Assembly (NCBI RefSeq): GCF_026967935.1
Contig: NZ_JAPVBL010000005.1
Location: 430,561-494,560, forward strand
Origin: Modestobacter sp. VKM Ac-2982
Lineage (GTDB): Bacteria; Actinomycetota; Actinomycetes; Mycobacteriales; Geodermatophilaceae
DNA: 64,000 bases
Direction of reading: 5' to 3'
Below, piece by piece: positions 1 to 7,343 of the stretch. The notes below the pieces were generated by a model. It was not told where the DNA came from. It was given only the letters and a program-made list of their open reading frames with translations, and did not search any database. The stretch's first letter is position 1. The number at the start of each line of letters is the position of its first letter. Position numbers and translations under genes: made by a program.

Positions 1-681
1 GGTGTGCGGGTCGGCGTTGCGGTAGGAGGCCAGCTCGGTGCCGTAGAACTCGATCCGGCAGCCCTGGCACTGACGGGCCTTCAGCTCGGCGGCGCCGGTG
101 CTGCCGGTCTGCGCGGCGACCCGGTCGTAGACCTTCAGCAGGTCGGCCGGGACGGTGGCGGCGATCTCGTCGCGCTTGGCCTGGTGCTGCTGGGTGGCCT
201 CGGCGATCTGCGCCAGCGCCTCGTCCCGCCGCTGCTCGGCCTGCTCCTGGTCGGCCTGCGCCCCGGCCAGCCCGCCCTGCGCCGTGGCGAGGGCGGAGTC
301 GGCGGTCTCGCGGCGCTCCATCAGCTCGAGCACCTGGTCCTCCAGGTCGCCCTGCCGGCGGTTCAGCGACTCCAGCTCGTGCTGCAGGCTGGTGATCTCC
401 TTGGGGGTGGCCCCGCCGGAGTCGATCCGCGACTGGTCGCGGGCGGCCCGCTGCCGGACGGTGTCGACGTCGCCCTCCAGCCGCTTCTGCTCGCGGTCGA
501 GGTCTCGCACCTCGGTCTCGGCCCGGACGACGTCGTCGAGGAGGGCCCGTTGCGCCTCCTGGGCGGCATCGACGGCGGCGAGCTCGGGAAGGGTGCGCTT
601 GCGGTGGGCGAGTTGCGCGAGGGCGACGTCCTCCGCAGCGAGGGCCAGCAGCTTCTGCTGGTCGAAGTGGTCAGCCTGCAC
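1..681 (-). CDS. Zinc-ribbon coiled-coil protein (CT398/Rv2229c-like), 3' end cut off
   Basis: 227 residues are visible and the C-terminus lies beyond the left edge. Most of the protein (about residues 20-170) is charged, Glu/Arg/Gln/Ala-rich sequence typical of a long antiparallel coiled-coil hairpin. It is followed by a first zinc-binding pair, CQGC, at residues 205-208; the second Cys pair expected in this family would lie outside the window. The GTG at 681 is the only sensible start before the coiled coil. In mycobacteria the homologue (Rv2229c) sits between a NIF3 protein and an RNase H/phosphatase, and here too a NIF3 gene lies immediately upstream in the same direction. Its molecular role is not established; nucleic-acid or protein binding is inferred from the fold. 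Confidence 0.85.
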   Translation of the reverse strand, partial: MQADHFDQQKLLALAAEDVALAQLAHRKRTLPELAAVDAAQEAQRALLDDVVRAETEVRDLDREQKRLEGDVDTVRQRAARDQSRIDSGGATPKEITSLQHELESLNRRQGDLEDQVLELMERRETADSALATAQGGLAGAQADQEQAEQRRDEALAQIAEATQQHQAKRDEIAATVPADLLKVYDRVAAQTGSTGAAELKARQCQGCRIEFYGTELASYRNADPHT

Positions 682-759
682 GGGCTCAACCTACCCGCGC
701 CGCGGGGGCCGCCGGACCACCCGGCCCGGCCCGCCCGCAGCGACTCGGACCCGGTGCGG

Positions 760-1617
760 TCAGCGGCGGGGAGGGCCGTCGACCCGGAACGTCCACGGGT
801 CGGTGCGCCGGCCGGACACGGTGACCTGGACCTGCCCGCCCAGGTCCAGGTGCAGCAGGTCGGCGGCGACCGGCAGCCACGGCCACTCCGACGCGTAGTG
901 CGCCACGTCGCAGAGAGCCGGTCCCGGGACCTCGGCCGCGTCGACCGCCGGGTGGTGCTTGACGTCGCTGGTCAGGAAGACGTCGGCGCCGGCGTCGGCG
1001 GCCGCGGCCAGCAGGGACCCGCCGCTGCCGCCGCAGACGGCGACGGTGCGCACGGGCCGGCCGGGGTCACCGACGACCCGCACGCCCCCGGGTGTGGCGG
1101 GCAGCGCGGCGGCCACCCGCTCGGCGAACCGCTGCAGGCTGGTCGCCTCTCGGAGCACCCCGACCCGGCCGAGCCCGGCCCCGGGGGCGGCCGCCGGTTC
1201 CAGCGGCACCGGGTCCACCAGCCCCACGGCTGCGGCCAGCGCGTCGTTGACGCCGTGGCCGGCGGCCCGGTCGGCGTTGGTGTGCGCGACGAACAGCCCG
1301 ATGCCGGCACGGACCAGCCGGTGCACCAGGCGGCCCTTGGGATCGTCGGCGGGCACACCGTGCACCGGGGTGAGCAGCAGCGGATGGTGGGTGACCAGCA
1401 GGTCGGCGCCCAGGTCGATCGCCTCGTCCACCACGGCGGACGTCGGGTCGACGGCGAAGAGCACCGAGCGGACCACCTCGGCGGGGTCCCCGCACACCAG
1501 CCCGACGGCGTCCCACGGCTCGGCGAGCGCCGGGTCGTACCGGGCCTCCAGCGCGGCGGTCACCGCACCCAGGGGGCGGCCGGAGCCGCTCGGCTCCCCC
1601 ATCGCCGGACCGCTCAT
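760..1617 (-). CDS. NIF3-like dinuclear metal-centre protein (YbgI family)
   Basis: 285 aa. It carries the NIF3 family signatures: THHPLLL (His77-His78), AHTNAD around residues 112-116, and near the C-terminus a DVKHH segment followed by HYASE, the usual second half of the two-metal site. The family forms toroidal hexamers and has been linked to GTP cyclohydrolase I-like activity, but no physiological reaction is firmly known. The ATG at 1617 is chosen; another ATG at 1602 would remove five residues. It lies 78 bases from the zinc-ribbon gene and matches the Rv2230c-Rv2229c order, so the two were probably inherited and expressed together. Confidence 0.9.
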   Translation of the reverse strand: MSGPAMGEPSGSGRPLGAVTAALEARYDPALAEPWDAVGLVCGDPAEVVRSVLFAVDPTSAVVDEAIDLGADLLVTHHPLLLTPVHGVPADDPKGRLVHRLVRAGIGLFVAHTNADRAAGHGVNDALAAAVGLVDPVPLEPAAAPGAGLGRVGVLREATSLQRFAERVAAALPATPGGVRVVGDPGRPVRTVAVCGGSGGSLLAAAADAGADVFLTSDVKHHPAVDAAEVPGPALCDVAHYASEWPWLPVAADLLHLDLGGQVQVTVSGRRTDPWTFRVDGPPRR

Positions 1618-1685
1618 CGCCCACCTCAACACCGCGGCTGCCACGGGAGGGGACTGTAGGGCAGCGCCCTCCCCGGCCACCGCCG

Positions 1686-2804
1686 TCACCGGAGGCGGAC
1701 CGGCCCGGCCCCGATCGGGGTGCGCAGCAGCAGGTAGGGGTACCGGCGCTGGTCGACGCCGCCGGCATAGCGGGCCTGCCGGTGCAGCTGGTTGGCGGTG
1801 ACGTAGAGGTGCCCGTCGGCGGCCACCGACATGGTGTCCGGCCACAGCAGCCGGGGGTCGTGCACGACGGTCTCGATCGTGCCGTCGGGGCGGCGGCGCA
1901 GGATCGCGTTCTGCTCCCCCGCGGTCGCGTAGAGGTTGCCGGCGTCGTCGGTCTCCAGCCCGTCCCCGGCGCTGCCCTTGTCGCCCTCGTCGACGACGGT
2001 CGCCGCCACCGCGTCGTCGTCCAGGCTGCGGTCGACCAGCGCATCGGTGGCCACGCTGTACCAGTGCCGGGCGGCCAGCGGGCAGTACCAGAGCCGCGCG
2101 CCGTCGGCGGAGATCGCGATCCCGTCCGAGCCCATCGCCACCGGCTGCGGCTCGGCGTCGGGCTCGGGCTGCTCCAGGAACGGCCGGCCCTCCACCATGA
2201 GCAGCAGCTCCGGCGGCACCTGCGCCTTGGTGGAGGGGTGGTCGCGCAGTCGGCGCCAGGAGTCACCGGTGGCCAGGTCGACCACGATGATCGCGTTCTC
2301 GCCGGAGTCGGCGGAGTCGGTGATGTAGGCGACCCCCGCCTCGCCCCGGCGCAGGTCGAACCGGACGTCGTTGAGGTACGTCGTCTCCAGGGCGGTCTCC
2401 CGCGGGAGGACGATCGTCTGCACGACGGTGTCGGTGCCCAGGTCGATGCAGACCAGCTTCGGGCCACCGATCTGGGTGGGCTGGAAGAGCGGGGAGCCGG
2501 TGTCGAGCACCCAGAGCCGGTCGGCCGGGTCGACGACGATGCTCTGCACGCTGACGAAGGCACCTCGGTCGTCGTCGCCGGAGGGCGAGTTCCACGCCTC
2601 GTCGGGGAAGGCGACGACCTCGCCGTCCCGGATCTCGGCGACGGTGGCGCGCACGTCGTCGCCCCACTTCGGGAAGTTCACGAAGACCCGGCCGGTGTGC
2701 GACACCGAGACCCCGGTCGGCATCGGCCCCTCGGTGAAGGCGTGCACCACCTCCAGCTCACCGGAGGTGCGGTCGGTCTGCAGGTCGGCGGCGCTCGGTG
2801 TCAT
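1686..2804 (-). CDS. Yellow / major royal jelly protein-family beta-propeller protein
   Basis: 372 aa with no signal peptide or membrane segment. Repeated propeller-blade motifs (GRVFVNFPKW, DRLWVLDTG, LNDVRFD, AYITDS, GIAISADGARLWYCPL, DDAGNLYATAGEQNAI) are those of the MRJP/Yellow family (relatives of SMP-30/gluconolactonase propellers). Insect members include dopachrome-conversion enzymes; bacterial members have no agreed substrate. The ATG at 2804 gives a full-length propeller. The gene points the same way as its neighbours but is separated from both by ordinary gaps, so an operon role cannot be read from context. Confidence 0.8.
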   Translation of the reverse strand: MTPSAADLQTDRTSGELEVVHAFTEGPMPTGVSVSHTGRVFVNFPKWGDDVRATVAEIRDGEVVAFPDEAWNSPSGDDDRGAFVSVQSIVVDPADRLWVLDTGSPLFQPTQIGGPKLVCIDLGTDTVVQTIVLPRETALETTYLNDVRFDLRRGEAGVAYITDSADSGENAIIVVDLATGDSWRRLRDHPSTKAQVPPELLLMVEGRPFLEQPEPDAEPQPVAMGSDGIAISADGARLWYCPLAARHWYSVATDALVDRSLDDDAVAATVVDEGDKGSAGDGLETDDAGNLYATAGEQNAILRRRPDGTIETVVHDPRLLWPDTMSVAADGHLYVTANQLHRQARYAGGVDQRRYPYLLLRTPIGAGPVRLR

Positions 2805-2840
2805 GGACCCGTTGTGCCCCGCCCACCGTCGGCTGCAACC

Positions 2841-3335
2841 TCAGGTGGTCGGCCGGACCATCGCGACCCGGGGCCCGTGCCGGTCGAGCCCCAGCCCGGT
2901 CTCCCGGCGGCGCAACGCCTGCAGGCCGGGGGTCAGCTCGGTGGTGACCGCCCAGCCGTGCCGGGCGTAGAACGGGGCGTTCCACGGGACGTCGGCGTAG
3001 GTGAGCAGCGTGACCCGGTCGGCTCCGTGGCGCCGGGCCGTGTCCAGGGTGGCGGCCAGCAGCGCGGTGCCGATCCCGCGCCGGCCGTGCGCCGGGTGCA
3101 CCGACAGCTGCTCGAGGTGGACGGCGCCGTCCACCAGCTCCAGGACGGCGAACCCGGCCACCGGGCGGCCGGCGACCAGCACCCGCCAGGCGCGGGCGCG
3201 TTCCTCGGCGGGCGCCGGCGGTGGGAGGTCGGTGATGCCCAACGGCCAGAACAGCTCGTCGGCCGCGGCCTCCACCGCCGCCAGCTCGGCCAGGTCCGCA
3301 TCGTCGGCGTCGCGCACCTGCCCACCGGCCGACAT
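2841..3335 (-). CDS. GNAT-family N-acetyltransferase
   Basis: 164 aa. The acetyl-CoA binding core is clear: the beta4 strand VHLEQLSVHP leads into the pyrophosphate-binding loop GRRGIGTA (about residues 84-91), and PFYARHGW near residue 135 matches motif B of the superfamily. The acceptor substrate is unknown. The ATG at 3335 is used. It sits inside a palindrome-rich stretch (3335-3364), so the start and a possible operator overlap. The upstream ABC exporter gene is in the same direction, but a long hairpin between the two suggests separate transcription. Confidence 0.85.
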   Translation of the reverse strand: MSAGGQVRDADDADLAELAAVEAAADELFWPLGITDLPPPAPAEERARAWRVLVAGRPVAGFAVLELVDGAVHLEQLSVHPAHGRRGIGTALLAATLDTARRHGADRVTLLTYADVPWNAPFYARHGWAVTTELTPGLQALRRRETGLGLDRHGPRVAMVRPTT

Positions 3336-3364
3336 GTCGACACCCTGACACGTCGACGTGTCGA
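3335..3364. promoter_or_regulatory. Palindromic operator candidate over the GNAT start
   Basis: Two related palindromes lie head to tail: TGTCGACA (3335-3342) and GACACGTCGACGTGTC (3347-3362). They overlap the start codon and the 27 bases before it. The shared GTCGAC core in tandem looks like paired half-sites for a dimeric repressor. No regulator gene lies next to it, so the binding protein is unknown. Confidence 0.35.
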
Positions 3365-3382
3365 TTCCCGCGCTCTTTCTGG

Positions 3383-3466
3383 TCCGACGCCGAGTGCGCA
3401 GTACTGGTCGACGACACGCGCCGACACGCCGGAGCGGGCGGCAACGACTGCGCACTCGGCGTCGGA
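3383..3466 (-). terminator. Long hairpin downstream of the fused ABC exporter
   Basis: A perfect 20-base inverted repeat (arms 3383-3402 and 3447-3466) encloses a 44-base loop, 13 bases past the exporter stop codon. Position suggests a terminator or 3' stabiliser. The large loop and absence of a T-tract are unusual for an intrinsic terminator, so it could instead be a dispersed palindromic repeat. Confidence 0.45.
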
Positions 3467-3478
3467 TGGGCCGAGCCC

Positions 3479-6400
3479 TCAGTCCATCAGCGGGTCGGCG
3501 TCCTCGTCGGCGGTGTAGGACGCCCACAGCGCCGCGTAGGCACCGCCCGCGGCCAGCAGCTCGGCGTGCGGCCCGACCTCGACGACCCGGCCGCCGTCCA
3601 GCACCGCCACCCGGTCGGCCCGGGCCGCGGTGGTGAGCCGGTGCGCGACGACGAGCGTCGTCCGCCGCCGGGCGACGACGTCGGCCGCCCGGGTGACCGC
3701 CGCCTCGGTGGCCAGGTCCAGCGACGCGGTCGCCTCGTCCAGCAGCAGGACGTCGGGGTCGACCAGCTGCGCGCGGGCCAGCGCGAGCAGCTGCCGCTGC
3801 CCGGCCGACAGCGACCGCCCGCGCTCCCCCACCCGCGTCCGGTAGCCCTGCGGCAGCCCCTCGACCATCGCGTGCGCCCCCACCGCGCGGGCGGCGGCCT
3901 CCACCTCGGCGTCCGCGGCGTCGGGGCGGCCGTAGGCGATCGCGTCGCGCACCGTGCCGGCGAACAGGAACGCCTCCTGCGGGACGACGCCCAGCCGCGC
4001 CCGGTACTGCAGCAGGTCCAGCGAGCGCAGGTCGGCGCCGTCGACGCAGACCGCCCCGGACGTCGGGTCGTAGAAGCGGGCGACCAGCTTCACCACCGTC
4101 GACTTGCCCGCCCCGGTCTCGCCCACCAGCGCCAGGGTCTCCCCCGGTGCCACGGTCAGCGAGACGTCGCGCAGCGCCGGGGCCGGGGCGCCGCGGTAGC
4201 TGAACGTGACGTCGGCCAGCCGCACCTCCCCGCGCAGCCGGCCCACCGGCGCCGGGTCGGCCGCGGCCGGGGTGGAGGTCGGCGTCCGCAGCAGGCCGCG
4301 CAGCCGCCGCAGCCCCACGGAGGCCTGCTGGTAGCTGTCGAACACCTGCGAGAGCTGCTGCACCGGGGAGAAGAAGGTGTTCACATACAGGACGAAGGCC
4401 AGCAGCACACCCGCGGTGATGTCCCCGGCCGCCAGCCGCGCGGCCCCCACCGCCAGCACCGCGGCGGCGGCCACCTCGGAGAGGAACTCCACGAACGGGA
4501 AGTAGGTGGCGATGTACCGCTGGGCCCGCAGCCGCACGTCGCGGTAGGCCTGCGCGTACCCGTGGAAGACGGCGGTCGAGTGGTCGGCCCGGTCGAAGGC
4601 CTGGGTCACCCGGATGCCGGCGACGTCCTCCTGCAGCCGGGCGTTGACCGCGCTGACCCGCTCCCGGGCCTCGGTGTAGGCCGGCACCGACCGGGACCGG
4701 AACCACACGGTGGTGACCGCCAGCACCGGCAGCGACGCGACCAGCACCAGCGCCAGGACGACGTCGTAGAGGAAGACGATGACCAGCACCCCGACCAGGG
4801 TGAGCACGCTGATCACCGCCGTGGTCAGCCCGGTCTGCAGGAACGCCGACAGCGCGTCGACGTCGGTCGTCATCCGGGTCATGATCCGGCCGCCGAGCTC
4901 GCGCTCGTAGTAGTCCAGCCCCAGCCGCTGGAGCTGGGCGAAGGTCTTCACCCGCAGCGTGTAGAGCAGCCGTTCGCCCGTGCGACCGGTGAGCCAGGCG
5001 GCGCCCCGTGCGACCAGCAGGCCGGCAGCGACGACGGCCAGCGCGATGCCGGCGACCCCCAGCAGCAGGGACGTCGACCCCTCGGTGATCCCCCGGTCGA
5101 CGCCGGTCCGCACCAGCGCGGGGATCGCCAGCTGGGCCGCCGTGTCCAGGGCGACCAGCACCAGCGCACCGGCCAGCGGCCACCGGAACGGCCGGATCAG
5201 CCGCCACAGCGAGAACTCCCGGTCCCCGGCGCGGGCGCGGTCGGCCGGCACGTCCGGGTCGTCGACCGTCGGGGGCAGCCCGGCGACCAGCTGCCGCAGC
5301 GCGGGGGTGGGCGCAGCGGCTGCCATCGCCGAGCCCCGGCCGCCGATGGACGGGGCCGCCGGCTGCGCCGGGCCGTCGTCCTCGGCGACCGGCTCGAGCT
5401 CCGGCCAGGCGGCCGGGGTGACCGTGCCGGCCGGTGGCGCGTCGTCGACCTCCGGCTCGCCGCCGGTGCCGGACAGCAGCAGCCGGTACAGCGGTGAGCG
5501 CGCCTCCAGCTCCGCCGCGGTGCCGACGTCGACCACCCGGCCGGCGTCCAGCACGGCCACCCGGTCGGCCAGCGCGAGGGTGGAGCGGCGGTGCGCGACC
5601 AGCAGCGTCGTCCGGCCCCGGACGGCGCTGCGCAACGCGGCGTGGATCCGGGCCTCGACCGCGGCGTCGACCGCGGAGGTGGCGTCGTCGAGCAGCAGCA
5701 CCCGCGGGTCGGTGAGCAGCGCGCGGGCCAGGGCGACCCGCTGCCGCTGCCCGCCGGAGAGGGTCAGCCCCTGCTCGCCGACGACGGTGTCGTAGCCGTC
5801 GGGCAGCTCGCTGATGAACCCGTCCGCCTGGGCGGCGCGCGCGGCGGCCCGGACCTCGGCGTCGCCGGCGTCCGGGCGGCCGAAGGCGATGTTGGCGCGC
5901 ACCGAGTCGGAGAACAGGAAGCTCTCCTCGAAGACGATGCCCAGCGCGCCGCGCAGCTCACCGAGGTCCAGGTCCCGGACGTCGCGGCCGCCGATCCGCA
6001 CGGCACCGGCGGAGACGTCGTAGAAGCGCGGCAGCAGGCTCACCACGCTCGACTTGCCCGAGCCCGACGTGCCGATCAGCGCGAGCGTCTCCCCCGGCTC
6101 CACCCGCAGCGACACCCCCGACAGCACCGGCCGGCCCGGCCCGTGACCGAAGGTCACCTCGTCCAGCTCCAGCGGCAGCGGACCCGCGGGCAGTGGGTCG
6201 GCGCCGGACACCACCGTCGGGCGGGCGTCGACGATCTCCAGCACCCGCTCCACCCCGGCCCGGGCCTGCTGCCCGATGGTGAGGACGGCGGCGAGCTGGC
6301 GCACCGGCGAGACGAGCACGGCCAGGTAGGTGGCGAAGGCCAGGAAGGTGCCCAGCGTGATCGACCCGCGCAGCGCCAGCCACCCGCCCAGCGCGAGCAC

Positions 6401-7240
6401 GCCGACCTGGCCCAGCGCGGGGACCGCCTGCAGCAGCGGGTTGTAGTGGGCGGTGAAGCGCACCACCCGCATCCGGGCGCCGAACAGCCGGCGGGCGCCC
6501 TCGTCGAGCCGGTCCAGCTCCCGGTCCTCCTGCCCGAAGCCCTTGACCACCCGCACCCCGGTGACGGCGGCCTCGACGTCCCCGGCCACCGCCCCGGCCT
6601 GCTGCTGGGCGGCCCAGTTCGCCGGGAAGAGGTCCCGGCGGGAGCGCAGCGCCAGCCACCACAGCGCCGGCCCGACGGCCAGCGCGACGAGGGTGAGCAG
6701 CGGGGACAGCCACGCCATCACGCCCAGGGACACCACGAACAGCAGCGCGTTGCCGGTCAGGTTGGGCAGGAAGGCCAGCAGCCCCTGCACGAGGGTGATG
6801 TCGCTGATCGAGCGGCTCACCGCCTGGCCGGTCTGCAACCGGTCCTGCCCCGGCCCGTCCAACCGGGACAACGCCGCGGCGACGTCGTTGCGCAGGTCCT
6901 GCTGGACGTCCAGCGACAGCCGGCCGGCCAGGTAGCGGCGGACGAACCCGGCCGCGAAGCGCAGCACCCCGGCCAGCACGAGCGCGACGATGAACGGGGT
7001 GACGTCCACGGCGCGCCCCGACTCGGCGCCGGCCACGACCCGGTCGACCACCTCGCGGGTCAGCAGCGGCACCCCGGCGGCGATGACCGAGCCGATCAGC
7101 GCCGCCCCGAACGCGCCGATCAGGTCACGCCGGTGCCGCAGGCAGTAGCCGACCAGCCGGCGGAACCAGCCACCCGCGGGCACCGGTGCGGTGGGCTCGG
7201 CGGGCCGGGCGGCGGCGGTCTGCTGGACGGTGGCCGTCAC
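3479..7240 (-). CDS. Fused double ABC exporter (TMD-NBD-TMD-NBD), Rv0194-like multidrug type
   Basis: 1253 aa. Domain order: transmembrane domain 1 (about 35-330), NBD1 (355-590), an acidic Pro/Ala linker (595-670), transmembrane domain 2 (680-960), NBD2 (1005-1245). Walker A is at 390-398 and 1040-1048. NBD1 has LSGGQ (494-498), but Asp519 replaces the catalytic Walker B Glu and its Q-loop reads VFEES. NBD2 has a normal LLLDEA Walker B (Glu1169) but an LSAGQ signature (1144-1148). One composite ATP site therefore looks degenerate and the other competent, as in heterodimeric exporters. The GTG at 7240 is the only start near the first membrane helix. The family includes mycobacterial multidrug exporter Rv0194; substrate here is unknown. 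Confidence 0.9.
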   Translation of the reverse strand: MTATVQQTAAARPAEPTAPVPAGGWFRRLVGYCLRHRRDLIGAFGAALIGSVIAAGVPLLTREVVDRVVAGAESGRAVDVTPFIVALVLAGVLRFAAGFVRRYLAGRLSLDVQQDLRNDVAAALSRLDGPGQDRLQTGQAVSRSISDITLVQGLLAFLPNLTGNALLFVVSLGVMAWLSPLLTLVALAVGPALWWLALRSRRDLFPANWAAQQQAGAVAGDVEAAVTGVRVVKGFGQEDRELDRLDEGARRLFGARMRVVRFTAHYNPLLQAVPALGQVGVLALGGWLALRGSITLGTFLAFATYLAVLVSPVRQLAAVLTIGQQARAGVERVLEIVDARPTVVSGADPLPAGPLPLELDEVTFGHGPGRPVLSGVSLRVEPGETLALIGTSGSGKSSVVSLLPRFYDVSAGAVRIGGRDVRDLDLGELRGALGIVFEESFLFSDSVRANIAFGRPDAGDAEVRAAARAAQADGFISELPDGYDTVVGEQGLTLSGGQRQRVALARALLTDPRVLLLDDATSAVDAAVEARIHAALRSAVRGRTTLLVAHRRSTLALADRVAVLDAGRVVDVGTAAELEARSPLYRLLLSGTGGEPEVDDAPPAGTVTPAAWPELEPVAEDDGPAQPAAPSIGGRGSAMAAAAPTPALRQLVAGLPPTVDDPDVPADRARAGDREFSLWRLIRPFRWPLAGALVLVALDTAAQLAIPALVRTGVDRGITEGSTSLLLGVAGIALAVVAAGLLVARGAAWLTGRTGERLLYTLRVKTFAQLQRLGLDYYERELGGRIMTRMTTDVDALSAFLQTGLTTAVISVLTLVGVLVIVFLYDVVLALVLVASLPVLAVTTVWFRSRSVPAYTEARERVSAVNARLQEDVAGIRVTQAFDRADHSTAVFHGYAQAYRDVRLRAQRYIATYFPFVEFLSEVAAAAVLAVGAARLAAGDITAGVLLAFVLYVNTFFSPVQQLSQVFDSYQQASVGLRRLRGLLRTPTSTPAAADPAPVGRLRGEVRLADVTFSYRGAPAPALRDVSLTVAPGETLALVGETGAGKSTVVKLVARFYDPTSGAVCVDGADLRSLDLLQYRARLGVVPQEAFLFAGTVRDAIAYGRPDAADAEVEAAARAVGAHAMVEGLPQGYRTRVGERGRSLSAGQRQLLALARAQLVDPDVLLLDEATASLDLATEAAVTRAADVVARRRTTLVVAHRLTTAARADRVAVLDGGRVVEVGPHAELLAAGGAYAALWASYTADEDADPLMD

Positions 7241-7343
7241 CGCCGGACCAGGCCGGTGCGGCGGTGGTCTCCCGGGCACGGCACGTCGTCCAGTGTGCGT
7301 CGTCCTGGGCCGGTGCGCCGCGCCCGGGTGGGAGGCTGCTCCC

